64,000 nt of DNA from Iris pallida. Its lineage: Eukaryota > Streptophyta > Magnoliopsida > Asparagales > Iridaceae. Below the pieces are notes generated by a model. That model saw nothing but the letters and a program-made list of their open reading frames with translations, made no database searches and was not told where the DNA came from. The stretch covers positions 31,199,874 to 31,263,873 of the forward strand of contig JANAVB010015600.1 in assembly GCA_029216955.1 (NCBI GenBank). Reading direction: 5' to 3'. The position numbers and the translations under genes are program-made. This document shows, one piece after another, positions 54,692-64,000 of the stretch (the first letter of the stretch is position 1; every line of letters begins with the position of its first letter).

Positions 54692-57003
54692 CTCAGCGGG
54701 AGCTAAGCCCGTTGGCGTTACAAGTGGCGTTTCCGTAATCTTCGGGGTCGACGTCCTTCTCGACCTTTTTGGTACAGAAGAACCAGCTTCTGTGTCAGCC
54801 CGTCTTTTCCCGACAGACGGGTCTCTCACTGGTGCCACAGCAGCAGCCCGATATCCCGCTAATTCTGGCGGACGATATGACCGAGCTGCCACCAACATAT
54901 TCGTGGTTGCTTCCAACTGGGTTCCAATGATGAAACTAGTCTCCCTGTCATAACCAGGAGACATAGTATTCATAGTGCAATACAGCTTGGCGGCCGGATA
55001 TAAGATCGGCGGCCGAGGATTGCGAACTGGTGTGGTAAACTTAACGCTAGTACATCCAGCGTTATAATACTGCCAGCCCCGCGCTCCATCCAGCAAACTC
55101 CCGATGAAGCCTAGACTGCTACTGGGATTCCGCAGCATTAGCTGAGTGTAGCCAAATTGACGAGCAAATCGGCTTGGCAAGTACGGTTCCAGATAACACC
55201 TGTTCTGATTACGGTAGACCAGATGCGAAGGCCGGATACTCTGCAACCAACGAAAACTCCATTTCGGCAAAGTAACCGCATCCTCGCCAGAATCAACCAA
55301 ATCCTGGTCGGCCTCGAAATTCTTGAAGATCGGGCCAACCTTCACGATTTTCCACCCCTGAAGGAAGGACAAAACCCTCCTACAAACGGGGACGCCAGTG
55401 TAAGACCACTTCCTCTTGTAGAAGCGGCGAATGAAGGCATCTCCTTCAACATGGTCCTCCTCAGGACCAGGACTCATCACATTCGGATGATGTAAGATCA
55501 GCCACCCCATAAGATAATGGAAAGGCAGCTCGGCCCGGGGAAAGTTGTCATTATTACCTTTCTCGTGGATCACATCATCAGCAAAAGACCTCAAACCGCG
55601 CAGCAGGTTGCACACCATCGCGGGGAGGAGAGCCAGAGGTCGTCCAAAGGCCAACTTCACTGCAGGCAAAATGAGATTCCGATGTACCCTCTCAACAGCA
55701 TCGGATCCCCCTACAAATATGTAATCCCGGAGCCATATCATCAAGTAGGCCGTCAACACTGCCTTAGATGACATCCGGTGCTCGCAGTGCCAGAAACAGC
55801 TGTACGTGTTCTTGCCGCTCTCATTTGAATGTGGGGTCCTCTCGTCCAGCCGGGTTATTTCAGAACTCACTTCCGCGGGTGTCAAGCCCTGCGGAGTCGC
55901 AAACCGGATCCTCGAAGGATCCGCCAAATCCTGTCTAAAAACATAGTCCCTCCAAGCAGTCACGTGAGGTTGGGTCTTACCCTTGTCCCTCCGGTGCATC
56001 AGATAATGATGGCTCGTCACCTCCTTGAAAACGGCCATCATCTCCGGGTCCTTATGTTCCAAGACCTGGATCTCTTCATTCGATGGGAAATATTCCTCGT
56101 ACGGTTCCGAGCCCCAAGGAAGCTTGGACACTTCGTACATCTCATGAAGGGCCAATCCCAACTCCCCCACTGGAGTAAAGAAGCTGCCAGTCTGGGCGTT
56201 GAAAAGCTCCAACAGCGCAAGGAACATCGGCTTATTGAGGTCCACGCCTGCCTGCGTGGCCCGAATGGCGGCAGTCAGCCCTATCTCTTTAAGCTCAACT
56301 TTGAACCTGGAAAGCACCCAGGAGGTCAACTCGTCCCACTTTGGGATGTAGTGACACCAACCTTCGACTCTAAAACCAGCTGTCGGATACGTGACCTTTG
56401 ACGTCAGCATCCGATTTGCAAAAGTCGGGGCACTGAAGGGAAACGTGTCATTTGGGACTTCACTATAGATGCTCCCGGGACGCAAAGCTCGGTAACTGAA
56501 CGAAGAACCAGTTCGTGAAGCGGTCAAGGTGTCTCGCTGGTTCGAGGTGGTGTCAATTGAAAGGAAGCCCCCCAAGGCACCTCCTTGAGAAGGAGTAAGT
56601 TCCCAACCCATCCTTCTCTTCGAAGCTAGACGATAAAAGGCTGTCAATGGCAACTGGCGGTCAACCTGCCGCATGTATAACATCATGCCCTTAGCAGCGA
56701 AGAACCAGTCTTCTCTGATCTTCAATATCTTCGCCTCGGAAGAGACTAATCGGTCGCCAAACAGAAACGCAGGCTTTAAGAAGGTCACACCTTCAGAATC
56801 AGCAGACTTCAGTTTACCGCTCTCCATCATACTCTGGAGGAAAAGCGGCAACTGGACCTGGATTTGTAGCATCCTCTCACGAGGTTGGTCCTGAAGGATA
56901 GCATCCTTTGCAGGGTTGATCACCGCCTCATCAAAATCAACTCCCATCTGGCAAAGAGAAGCGTCCAGAAGGACCTCATTCAACAAAGGGATCGTCATCG
57001 ACA
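54692..57003 (-). CDS. Antisense gene, exon 2: plant-mobile-domain-like
   Basis: About 771 codons, open throughout, starting after CAG at 57004 with the codon completed by exon 1 (then SMTIPLLNEV). The middle, about 56390-56040, has WCHYIPKWDELTSWVL, then TGSFFTPVGELGLALHEM and LPWGSEPYEEYF. This pattern is like the plant mobile domain and gypsy-associated transposase-28 families found in antisense frames of other Tat elements (recalled, not searched). A further block (HYLMGWLILHHPNVM, 55520-55480) looks globular. Near the end KRRADTEAGSSVPKRSRR is a likely bipartite nuclear signal. No catalytic residues can be assigned. Confidence 0.75.
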
Positions 57004-57404
57004 CTGGCACAACAAAAGTGGAAGTCAGGCAAAAAGACAAAATATGTCAAGCAGACTGGCGCATTGCCAGGGTATGAACCCATACGCATCTGCTTCGGCG
57101 CATCATCAGGGCATAGGCCCATGCGCGTCAGCATGTCTCGGCGCATCATCAGGGCGTAAGCCCATGCGCGTTGGCATTGGAGCGTCGGCGCATTATCAGA
57201 GCGTGAGCCCATGCGCGTCAGCAAAGGCTTCGGCGCATCTTCAGGGAATAAAACCCATGCGCGTCAGCCATTAAAACCTCGGTGCATGATAAAGGTATAA
57301 ACCTATGCACGTCGGCAGGACAGAACCTCGGCGTATCATCAAAGACCAAAGTCTATACGCGTCGGCAGTTAGGGCACAGGGCCCAAAGCAGAGACGAAAC
57401 CCAC
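57004..57404 (-). other. Antisense gene, intron 1 (401 bp, repeat-filled)
   Basis: Minus donor ACAG/GTGGGT at 57404 and acceptor TGTGCCAG ending at 57004. The phases agree (one base left by exon 1, two supplied by exon 2). The donor three codons earlier (GAG/GTGACA) is out of phase. Most of the intron is the repeat at 57057-57371. Confidence 0.65.
57057..57371. repeat. About 50-bp repeat with GCGCAT and ATGCGCGTC, about seven units
   Basis: Each unit reads roughly CGGCGCATCATCAGGGC, then CCCATGCGCGTCAGC, with 5-20 variable bases. Units start near 57057, 57098, 57149, 57188, 57232, 57280 and 57330. The core is the same ATGCGC word that fills the LTR. Confidence 0.88.
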
Positions 57405-57525
57405 CTGTCACCTCAGGACGAACGTCGGCAAGAGGCGCAAGAGTGATAGGTACATCCTCATCGACAGACTCCTTCGCTTTCTCCTTCCCCTTGCCGGCAG
57501 CGCCGCGAGGAGTCTTGGGAGCCAT
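57405..57525 (-). CDS. Antisense gene, exon 1
   Basis: Starts at ATG 57525, MAPKTPRGAAGKGKEKAKES, a short basic then acidic segment ending after VRPEVT plus one base. Joined with exons 2 and 3 the coding length is 121 + 2312 + 1590 = 4023 bases, exactly 1341 codons with stop. The ATG is about 95 bases past a TATA box, which supports this start. Confidence 0.68.
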
Positions 57526-57620
57526 TCTCTCGAAGAAGGAGAAGTTAGGGTTTTGAAGAAGAAACTCTAAAGAAGCAGAGGCACAGAGAAGAAGAACCCT
57601 TTCTCTCTCCGACTCTTACC

Positions 57621-57630
57621 TATTTATAGG
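57621..57630 (-). promoter_or_regulatory. TATA box of the antisense gene
   Basis: Minus strand CTATAAATAG, about 95 bases before ATG 57525, between the gene and the 3' LTR. It is independent of the LTR. Confidence 0.6.
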
Positions 57631-57867
57631 GCATGGTCGCACGCGTAAACAGATGACGTGTGATCTCAGCCATCGCCTCGGGTTCTGTGCAAGGATAGCA
57701 GCAAATAAGACCAAAAGATCATCATTAATCTTTTCGGTTACCGAGGCACCATCATCATTAACTGAGAAGAGCATGCGCCCGAACAGGCATGCGCCCAGAA
57801 ATCATGCGCCCTGACCTCCATGCTTCTTATTCAAAGTATTCCAAAACTTATTCAAAAGTTTTGAAAA

Positions 57868-57882
57868 CTTTGAAGGGGGTCT
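57868..57882 (+). other. Polypurine tract of the Tat element
   Basis: CTTTGAAGGGGGTCT directly before the 3' LTR TGTAGAAG. The purine run GAAGGGGG is the expected plus-strand primer. Confidence 0.65.
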
Positions 57883-60088
57883 TGTAGAAGCATGGAATTT
57901 CACAACCAGAAAGCCCATGCGCCAGACACTACATGCGCTAGAACTCAGACGAAGAACTTCACAGCAAAGTCAATAAGTATAGACATTTGAAGAAGGACTT
58001 TTCATTTTATATATAAAAGTCTATTACATGTCTAGAAAAGGTTGTACAAAGGAGAATTTCTACAAAGAAAGAGCCTAAGTCTACAGCCAGCGGCCATCAT
58101 GCGCCTTCAGATAAGCGCAGCGGCCACCATGCGTCTCCAGATAGGCGCAGCATCACTATGCGCCACCAGTGAGGCGCAGCAGATATCATGCGCCTCCATC
58201 CAGGCGCATCCCATCATCTCTTCAGCACCTCAGTTATGTGCATCCCTTCAGCCAAATTCTTCCAGCCAGGCTCACCTGGCCGAGCAGAGCCCAGTTATGT
58301 GCCGCTCTTCCAACCAGGCTCGCCCGATAAATGCTTCGACACAAAGCATTTAACCCTCTGGCTGGAACCAAGGAAGAGAAGAGCACCGCAAATGCTGTGG
58401 CCAGGGGAGGCTTCGAAAGAGCCTCCAAAGCCGAAGGAAGACCGTAATCGAAACCACGGCTAAAGGAGCAGCTTTCGACACGATTAAAGTGGGAAAACCC
58501 TACTTTGCAGGAAGAGAGAGCCTTGCACCGCCATTCCGATCTACGGCTCTTCCGGAATAACGGAGACGAGGCTCGAGCATCCCTATCTTTGGATGCAACA
58601 GGCACCTTCCGCCTGCCTCAGCAGCCCTCGACTCCGTCTTTTGGATGTAACAGTCACCTTCAAGTGTATCAAAGACAACACAGCGTCTCATCTTCACCCT
58701 CGGGAGCACTTCGTCAGCAGAATGCACCCGTATGTTCAAGTTCATATTGGAAGTACGTGAGGGAATGAGAAGCAAATCTTCTCTCCATGCCACTATTTAT
58801 AGGCCGGGTAGATCAAACCCACGCGCCAAGTGGATGGCCCTCCGAATTCTGTGCAATGAATTTACATTAAATGGATGAACCGGACGCCTCGAATTCAGCC
58901 AAACGGCTATTTATAGCACTCGAAGAGCGAGACAGCCGCATCATTAAAAGACATGTCCGATGCGCCAGCCAGACAGCGCATCACACGGACGCGCCCTTCG
59001 GCATTAGGCGCATCACACAGACGTGCCCTACAGTACTCGGCGCATTATAGAGGGTGCGCCCCCACACATCTCCATACCGAGTGGAACGTCAACCGACGTG
59101 CCCACTCAGCTGTCCATCGAACGTCACCAACATTAAATGCTGAACTGACAGAGTTGGCAGCACGCCTCCCAAAGTCTGAACAGTTGACAGCTTTATTCAG
59201 AAAACGAAGCGTCGGCAACGTCAGCATCATCATGACTCTATTCCGACGGCTACTGCCACGTGGCCACCCGCATGCGCCTCTACGGCCATGCGTCCACACC
59301 CACATGCGCCTCTACGGCCATGCGTCCAAACCAGCATGCGCCTCAAAAGCCATGCGCCCCAGACTGATCTCTGATCCCGAAAGACAGAAGGAAAGTCGCC
59401 TGCATGCGCCTCAAAAGCCATACACCCCAAATGGTTTGTAACTCCTAAAGGTTATGAGCCGCAGCCTCCTCCTGCGCCCAATCCAAGGCACAGCCCACCA
59501 GATCACTCCTCTCCACCAAATCCGAGATCTTCGAACCATGAGTCGACGACACGTGTCTTTTGACTCAACTCGTCCAAGATTTCAACAACGGAAAGATCTT
59601 CCCTCTGCTACGTGCCGGCTCATGACAGCAGTATGAAGAGTTCTCCCCCTCGATCAGGGCGCAGCATCCATGCGCCTCCATCAGCAACCTCCACGTGGCG
59701 TCCCCACACCGGCACATCCTACATGCGCGCATGAGCAGCCAGCCTACAAAACTATAAATAGAAGGATCATCCCCTTCACACACACACAGAGACTCAGAAC
59801 ATAAGACTCACAGAGAATCCACAACAGAGAATCACCGGAGAGGCAGTTCTAGACACTCAACGTCTTCCTCCTCTCGGCAAGCTCCAGCACCCAGAGTAAT
59901 CAACACCTTCAGAGAACCGATAACCGCTGTCAGCCGGTCAACGGAGTCAACGCATTACCACTCGCTCCATTGGCACTAAGGACCCAGCTTAAACAAAAGT
60001 GTACTCCTAGGACTACATCTAAGTCCTATATTGTATCACTGTTCTGTTTGTATTAAGATTTCAATCAAAACAATTTTAATGGCAAACA
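57883..60088 (+). repeat. 3' LTR of the Tat element
   Basis: 2206 bases, TGTAGAAGCATGG to GGCAAACA, then the CTAAC duplication. It keeps the intact TG end that the 5' LTR has lost. Open frames inside it mirror those of the 5' LTR and are not called. Confidence 0.93.
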
Positions 60089-60093
60089 CTAAC

Positions 60094-61704
60094 CGTGGTA
60101 CTCAGGAGTCCCATCATAGATATGATGCAATACAGGACTGGATTATTTGTACAAGCACAATCGCCTACGGTGTCCAGGTCATTTATACAGGTCATGTCAT
60201 GTCAGGTAGCCGTCGTAACAGCTTATCAAGGTATATCATGCCATGTTATCATATCAAGTTTTCTGGTCAAGAGTGCGCCACGACGGGCCACTATCAGGTC
60301 ATGTCATGTTTTACTTGTCAGGAGTGCACCACTACGGGTCACTGTCGTGTTCAGGGTACTTGTGCAGGACAGTATAGTGCAAGCATTCAATCAGGAGACT
60401 CAAGTTATGCTGAGGTTACAAGACACAAGTTATCAGTAGATATCTAGTAATACTAGAGAAATAATAATAATAATAATTAAATAGTAGGGTAAGGCACAGG
60501 AAGGAGCCCTGCGGCTCAGGGTCACTAGAACTCATACGGCCAAAAAAGAGAGCGCATGCAACTTGGTAAGGACAGGGGCATGCGGCTAGAAGGGCAAGGG
60601 CGCATGCGGCTAGGGAGGCAAGGGCGCATGCTGTCCCAAGAAGTTGGGTCTCATACGGCCAGCGGAAGAGTGGGCTTCATGCGGATAGGAATGGGTGAGC
60701 GCATGCGACAGACGAGAAGCGAGCCTATGTGGCTGGCGCGGATCGAAGCTCCATGCGGCTAGCTGGGATCAAAGCTCTTATGCGGCTAGCTGGAATCAAA
60801 GCTCTATGCGGCTAGCGGAGTTCGGATTCATGCGGCTAATCGGGAGAGCAATGCCTATGCGGCTCAGAAGCCATGAAGCCCTATGCGGCCAGGAAATGAC
60901 AGTTGCATATGCGGCTAAAAATGACGGGCGCATATACGGCTGGCGGGAAACCGAGTCTATGCGGCTGGCGGGTTGAGGGTCCAAGCGGCTCGAACGAATC
61001 CGGGTCATGCGGTTAGGTCCAGGCAATAGTGCATACGGCTGGAACTGACTTGCCGCATGAATGTTCATGCGGTCAAGTGGTGCCATGCGGCTCGGGACTG
61101 TGCTTCTTCTCCAATTTTCGAGAAGAAGTACGCCATAAAGCCATGGCTTTCAAGCTGCATAAAACTTTCATCCAGAGTCCAAATCTGAACTTCCATAGGT
61201 CAAAACGGGGCAGAATGAAATTCTCTACAACATGAAACCATCAAAACTTAGAAATAACAAGATTAAGTAGATCAAAATCCAAAAATTCCAAAAATAAGGT
61301 AAACTTAGATCTACAAGAATCTAGCCATGGAAAGTAAAAATGCCAAGTACTCAAGTGAGTTAAAATGCTGCAAGGAAGAGAATGAAGCAATAAAATTGGA
61401 GTTCCTCCATGAAGCAAGTTGCACTTGCCTAGTCCTCTCTCTCTCTCTGGTAGGTGAAGAATTAATGGAGGAAAGAAGAAGAGTAATGAAGAGAGAGAAG
61501 GAAGAATGGAGTTAATAAATGGTAGTGGTGGTGGTAGGTAGGGGGTTCACCCTTGGTTCATAATGAACCAAAGCAAATCGAGCCAAGCCGAACCAACCCA
61601 AGAATAAACCAAGCCATGAAGAAAACTAAGCAAGGAATCATGCAATACAAGATAAAATACGTACACGTATTCCAAAATACGTAATACAAACCACAGGCAT
61701 TACA
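60094..61704 (-). repeat. Right LTR (5' LTR) of the Tekay element, remaining part
   Basis: Resumes at CGTGGTACTCAGG, matching 33773 onward, and ends GGCATTACA before CTTAT. It contains the second ATGCGGCT array (about 60530-61090). Confidence 0.9.
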
Positions 61705-61709
61705 CTTAT

Positions 61710-63837
61710 TCACCACAATCCAATGGAGTTGCTGAAAGGAAGAATCACACTCTTTTAGATATGGTCTATGCCATGCTTCTCAGCTCAGGTGCCCCTGATA
61801 ATCTTTGGGGAGAAGCCTTATTGTCAGCCTGTTATATTCTTAATAGGATATCCAGTAAGACTAATGATAAGATACCATATTAGTTATGGAAAGGTCGGAC
61901 CCCTAGGATTAATTACCTCAAAGTTTGGGGATGCCTAGCTAAGGTAGGAATTCCTGAACCCAAAAAGAGGAAGATAGGACCTAAGACTGTAGATGCAGTA
62001 TTCATAGGATATGCCCTAGATAGCAATGCCAATAGATTTCTTGTAACCCATTTTAAAGTAAATGAAATCTCTAATAACACAATAATTGAAGCTAGAGATG
62101 CAGTTTACTTTGAGAACATTTTTTCCTTCAAGGATAGAACCCCTTCATCTTCCTCTAACCCTTCTCTTACTCCGTCTACTAGTTCTCATGATCCAGTACC
62201 CAGTTCTCAATCTGAACAAGTCATAGAACCTAGAAGGAGTAAAAGAGAAAGGATTGAAAAGAATTTAGGAGAATGATTCTTCATATTTTTGATAGAAGGT
62301 GATCCCTCAACTTATGAAGAAGCCATATCCTCTCCTGATGCCCCTTTCTGGAAAGAAGCTATTAACAATGAGTACAACTCCATCATGGAGAATAATACTT
62401 GGTTTTTAGCAGACCTTCCTTTAGGCAGCAAACCAATAGGTTGTAAGTGGATCTTTAAGAAAAAACTTAGAGCCGATGGTACCATAGAAAAATATAAGGC
62501 TAGGTTAGTGGCCAAAGGATTTATCCAGAAGAAAGGATTAGATTATTTTGATACCTACTCTCCTGTAGCTAGAATATCTTCTATTAGAACCCTTCTAGCT
62601 TTAGCATCCATTCATGATATGCTGATCCATCAAATGGATGTAAAGACATCATTTCTAAATGGAGATTTAGAAGAAGAGATATATATGGAGCAACCTAAAG
62701 GTTTTATTGCTAAAGGTCAAGAAAACAAGGTTTGTAGATTAGTAAAATCTCTTTATGGCCTAAAGCAAGCTCCCCAAGCAATGACATAACAAATTTGACA
62801 AAGTCATTATAGAATTTGATTTTGTACCAAATGAATATGATAAATGTTTGTATTCTAAAAATACAAATAAAAGTTGTGTTATTTTATGCTTGTATGTTGA
62901 TGATATCCTTATTCTAGGATCTTTACTGGAACTGATAAATAACACTAAGAATTATTTATCTAACCAGTTTGACATAAAAGACCTAGGTGTAGCAAACCTG
63001 ATCCTAGGAATGCAAGTGTCCAAATGCAAAGAGGGTTATACTCTATCTTTAGCACATTCAATTGAGAAAATGCTAAGAAAGTTTGAGTATTTTGACAGGA
63101 AACCTGCCCTTACTCCTTATGACAGTAATGTTGTTCTCAAGAAGAATGAAGGATCTCCTATAGAACAACATAGATATTCACAAATGATTGGGTCCCTTAT
63201 GTACATAACAAATAGGACCAGACCTGATATTGTATTTGCTATTGGGAGACTAAGTAGATATATTAGTAACCCAAATCAGTCACATTGGACTGCATTGGAT
63301 AGAGTATTTAGATATCTTAAGGGTACTCTAGATTATAAACTTTATTATTCTAGACACCCTGATATCATAGAAGGTTACTCCGATGCAAATTGGGTAACTG
63401 ATTCACATGATGTGAAATCCACTACTGGATATATTTTTACCCTAGCAGGAGCTGCAATCTCCTGGGGATCATGTAAATAAACTATCATAGCCAGAAGTAC
63501 AATGGACTCTGAAATGATAGCTTTGGATACTACCTGTACAGAAGCCGAGTGGCTCAGAAATCTTATTATGCATATACCTGTTTATGTTCATCCTATTCCT
63601 GCAATTTCTATAAACTGTGATAATAAATCTGTTATAGAACTACTAAAGCATGATTCTGTGAATGTTAAGATGAACAGGCACCTGCAGTTGCGCTTCAAGT
63701 CAATAAAGAGCCTATTGGGCAAATATGTGGTTCTTGACTATATAAAGTCAGAAAAGAACCTTGCAAACCACTTGACGAAGGGTCTGCCTAGGACATTGAT
63801 CCTAGAATCATCGAGGGGGATGGGGTTAAGCCCATAG
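61710..63837 (+). pseudogene. Copia integrase end, reverse transcriptase and RNase H, second part
   Basis: Resumes with SPQSNGVAERKNHT, which carries the third integrase catalytic residue (glutamate). An in-frame TAG lies at 61878, and TGA at 62275 breaks the link region. Reverse transcriptase follows: CKWIFKKKLRADG, then KARLVAKGF, MDVKTSFLNGDLEE and YGLKQAP. A frameshift near 62780 precedes the catalytic LYVDDILI (about 62890). RNase H (GYSDANWVTD, STTGYIF, about 63375-63450) is broken by TAA at 63478. The end at TAG 63835 includes the DNKSVIELLKHDSVN and LAN-HLTKGL motifs. The order proves one ancestral pol. It is inactive. Confidence 0.85.
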
Positions 63838-64000
63838 TATAGTCACCAGCAGTGGCAACCCAACCGAGTCTGACTGGAGATCCCAAGAAGCCGGTTCAAT
63901 GGGTAGAAACAAGCTGGACTAGGTGACTATTATGGAACACTGACCTGAGATTAAATTCTCTTTAAAATAAAAGCCCAGGAGGCTGTACATGTGTACATTC
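63838..64000 (+). other. 3' untranslated block of the large copia element
   Basis: Matches 21120-21310 on the minus strand, in the deletion derivative of the same family. The 3' LTR must begin beyond the window. Confidence 0.6.

Larger units (their letters stand above)
41621..60088 (+). mobile_element. Ty3/gypsy element of Tat/Ogre type with antisense gene
   Basis: LTRs 41621-43826 and 57883-60088 are both 2206 bases with no indels and about 36 differences (1.6% by hand count), nearly all transitions. Duplications CTAAC flank it (41616-41620, 60089-60093). Sense order: primer site, ORF1, gag-protease, reverse transcriptase, RNase H, a second RNase H, integrase. The second RNase H and the antisense coding region between pol and the 3' LTR are marks of the Tat lineage. 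The left end is TATAG instead of TGTAG, one mutation after insertion. Sense pol carries a frameshift. Confidence 0.93.
32555..61704 (-). mobile_element. Ty3/gypsy chromovirus (Tekay type), minus strand, itself interrupted
   Basis: Left LTR 32555-35381; right LTR 40404-41620 plus 60094-61704, split by the Tat element. Both start TGTCACGCCCCAG and end GGCATTACA. Lengths are 2827 and 2828 bases. The outer duplications are CTTAT (32550-32554, 61705-61709), inside the copia integrase. The interior encodes gag, protease, reverse transcriptase, RNase H and integrase ending in a chromodomain-like tail, which points to the Tekay/Del lineage. LTRs differ by roughly 2-3% where I compared them. Eleven in-frame stops make it non-autonomous. 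Confidence 0.9.
29333..64000 (+). mobile_element. Decayed Ty1/copia element hosting the nested insertions
   Basis: Gag, protease and the first half of integrase lie at 31341-32549. The second half of integrase, the reverse transcriptase and RNase H lie at 61710-63837. The two parts join at the duplicated pentamer CTTAT after the Tekay element (32555-61704) is taken out. A 3' untranslated block follows to the window end. The left boundary is uncertain and may be anywhere between about 29333 and 30040. Frameshifts and stops make it defective. Confidence 0.75.

Overview
This is nuclear DNA of a flowering plant. The evidence is plant-type LTR retrotransposons of both superfamilies, CACTA and hAT elements with plant-type termini, long (TA)n arrays, GT-AG introns, and the first two coding exons of a phytoene synthase gene. 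I cannot name the species. Almost everything is transposon. There are no operons, CRISPR arrays, rRNA genes or convincing tRNA genes.

Layout, left to right. 1-1368: end of a minus-strand Tat/Ogre-like element (primer-binding site plus LTR) that runs off the left edge. 1429-8276: a minus-strand Ty3/gypsy element with 2.4 kb LTRs and only 1.07 kb of non-coding interior, complete with AATGG target-site duplications; its right-hand LTR carries a 970-bp hAT insertion and a (TA)n expansion. 9226-14468: the decayed 3' end of a Ty1/copia element whose LTR was hit by another element, now a 3741-bp solo LTR (10687-14427, duplication GTCTT). 14469-18580: AT-rich DNA with an unrecognised exon split by a 152-bp MITE, a foldback MITE and several simple repeats. 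18581-20263: phytoene synthase exons 1 and 2. 20264-22228: start of its second intron, with a SINE-like unit and an internally deleted minus-strand copia. 22229-25336: a young minus-strand copia with gag and protease but most of pol deleted. 26448-29329: a CACTA element (duplication ATT) carrying a captured piece of an eIF2B-epsilon gene.

29333-64000 is one decayed plus-strand copia element split by a two-level nest. A minus-strand chromovirus of Tekay type (32555-61704, duplication CTTAT) sits inside the copia integrase. A plus-strand Tat/Ogre-type element (41621-60088, duplication CTAAC) sits inside the right LTR of the Tekay element. LTR divergence agrees with the nesting: about 1.6% for the Tat element by hand count and about 2-3% for the Tekay element where compared.

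The most interesting unit is inside the Tat element. Between pol and the 3' LTR lies an antisense gene of three exons with TATA box, ATG, two GT-AG introns, stop codon and AATAAA signal. The predicted frame is 1340 codons plus stop, with no interruption. It resembles plant-mobile-domain proteins in the middle and ends in a coiled coil. The sense-strand pol of the same element is frameshifted, so the accessory antisense gene is the better preserved one. The phytoene synthase gene is the only recognisable host gene that starts in the window; its third exon is not seen in the remaining 43.7 kb.
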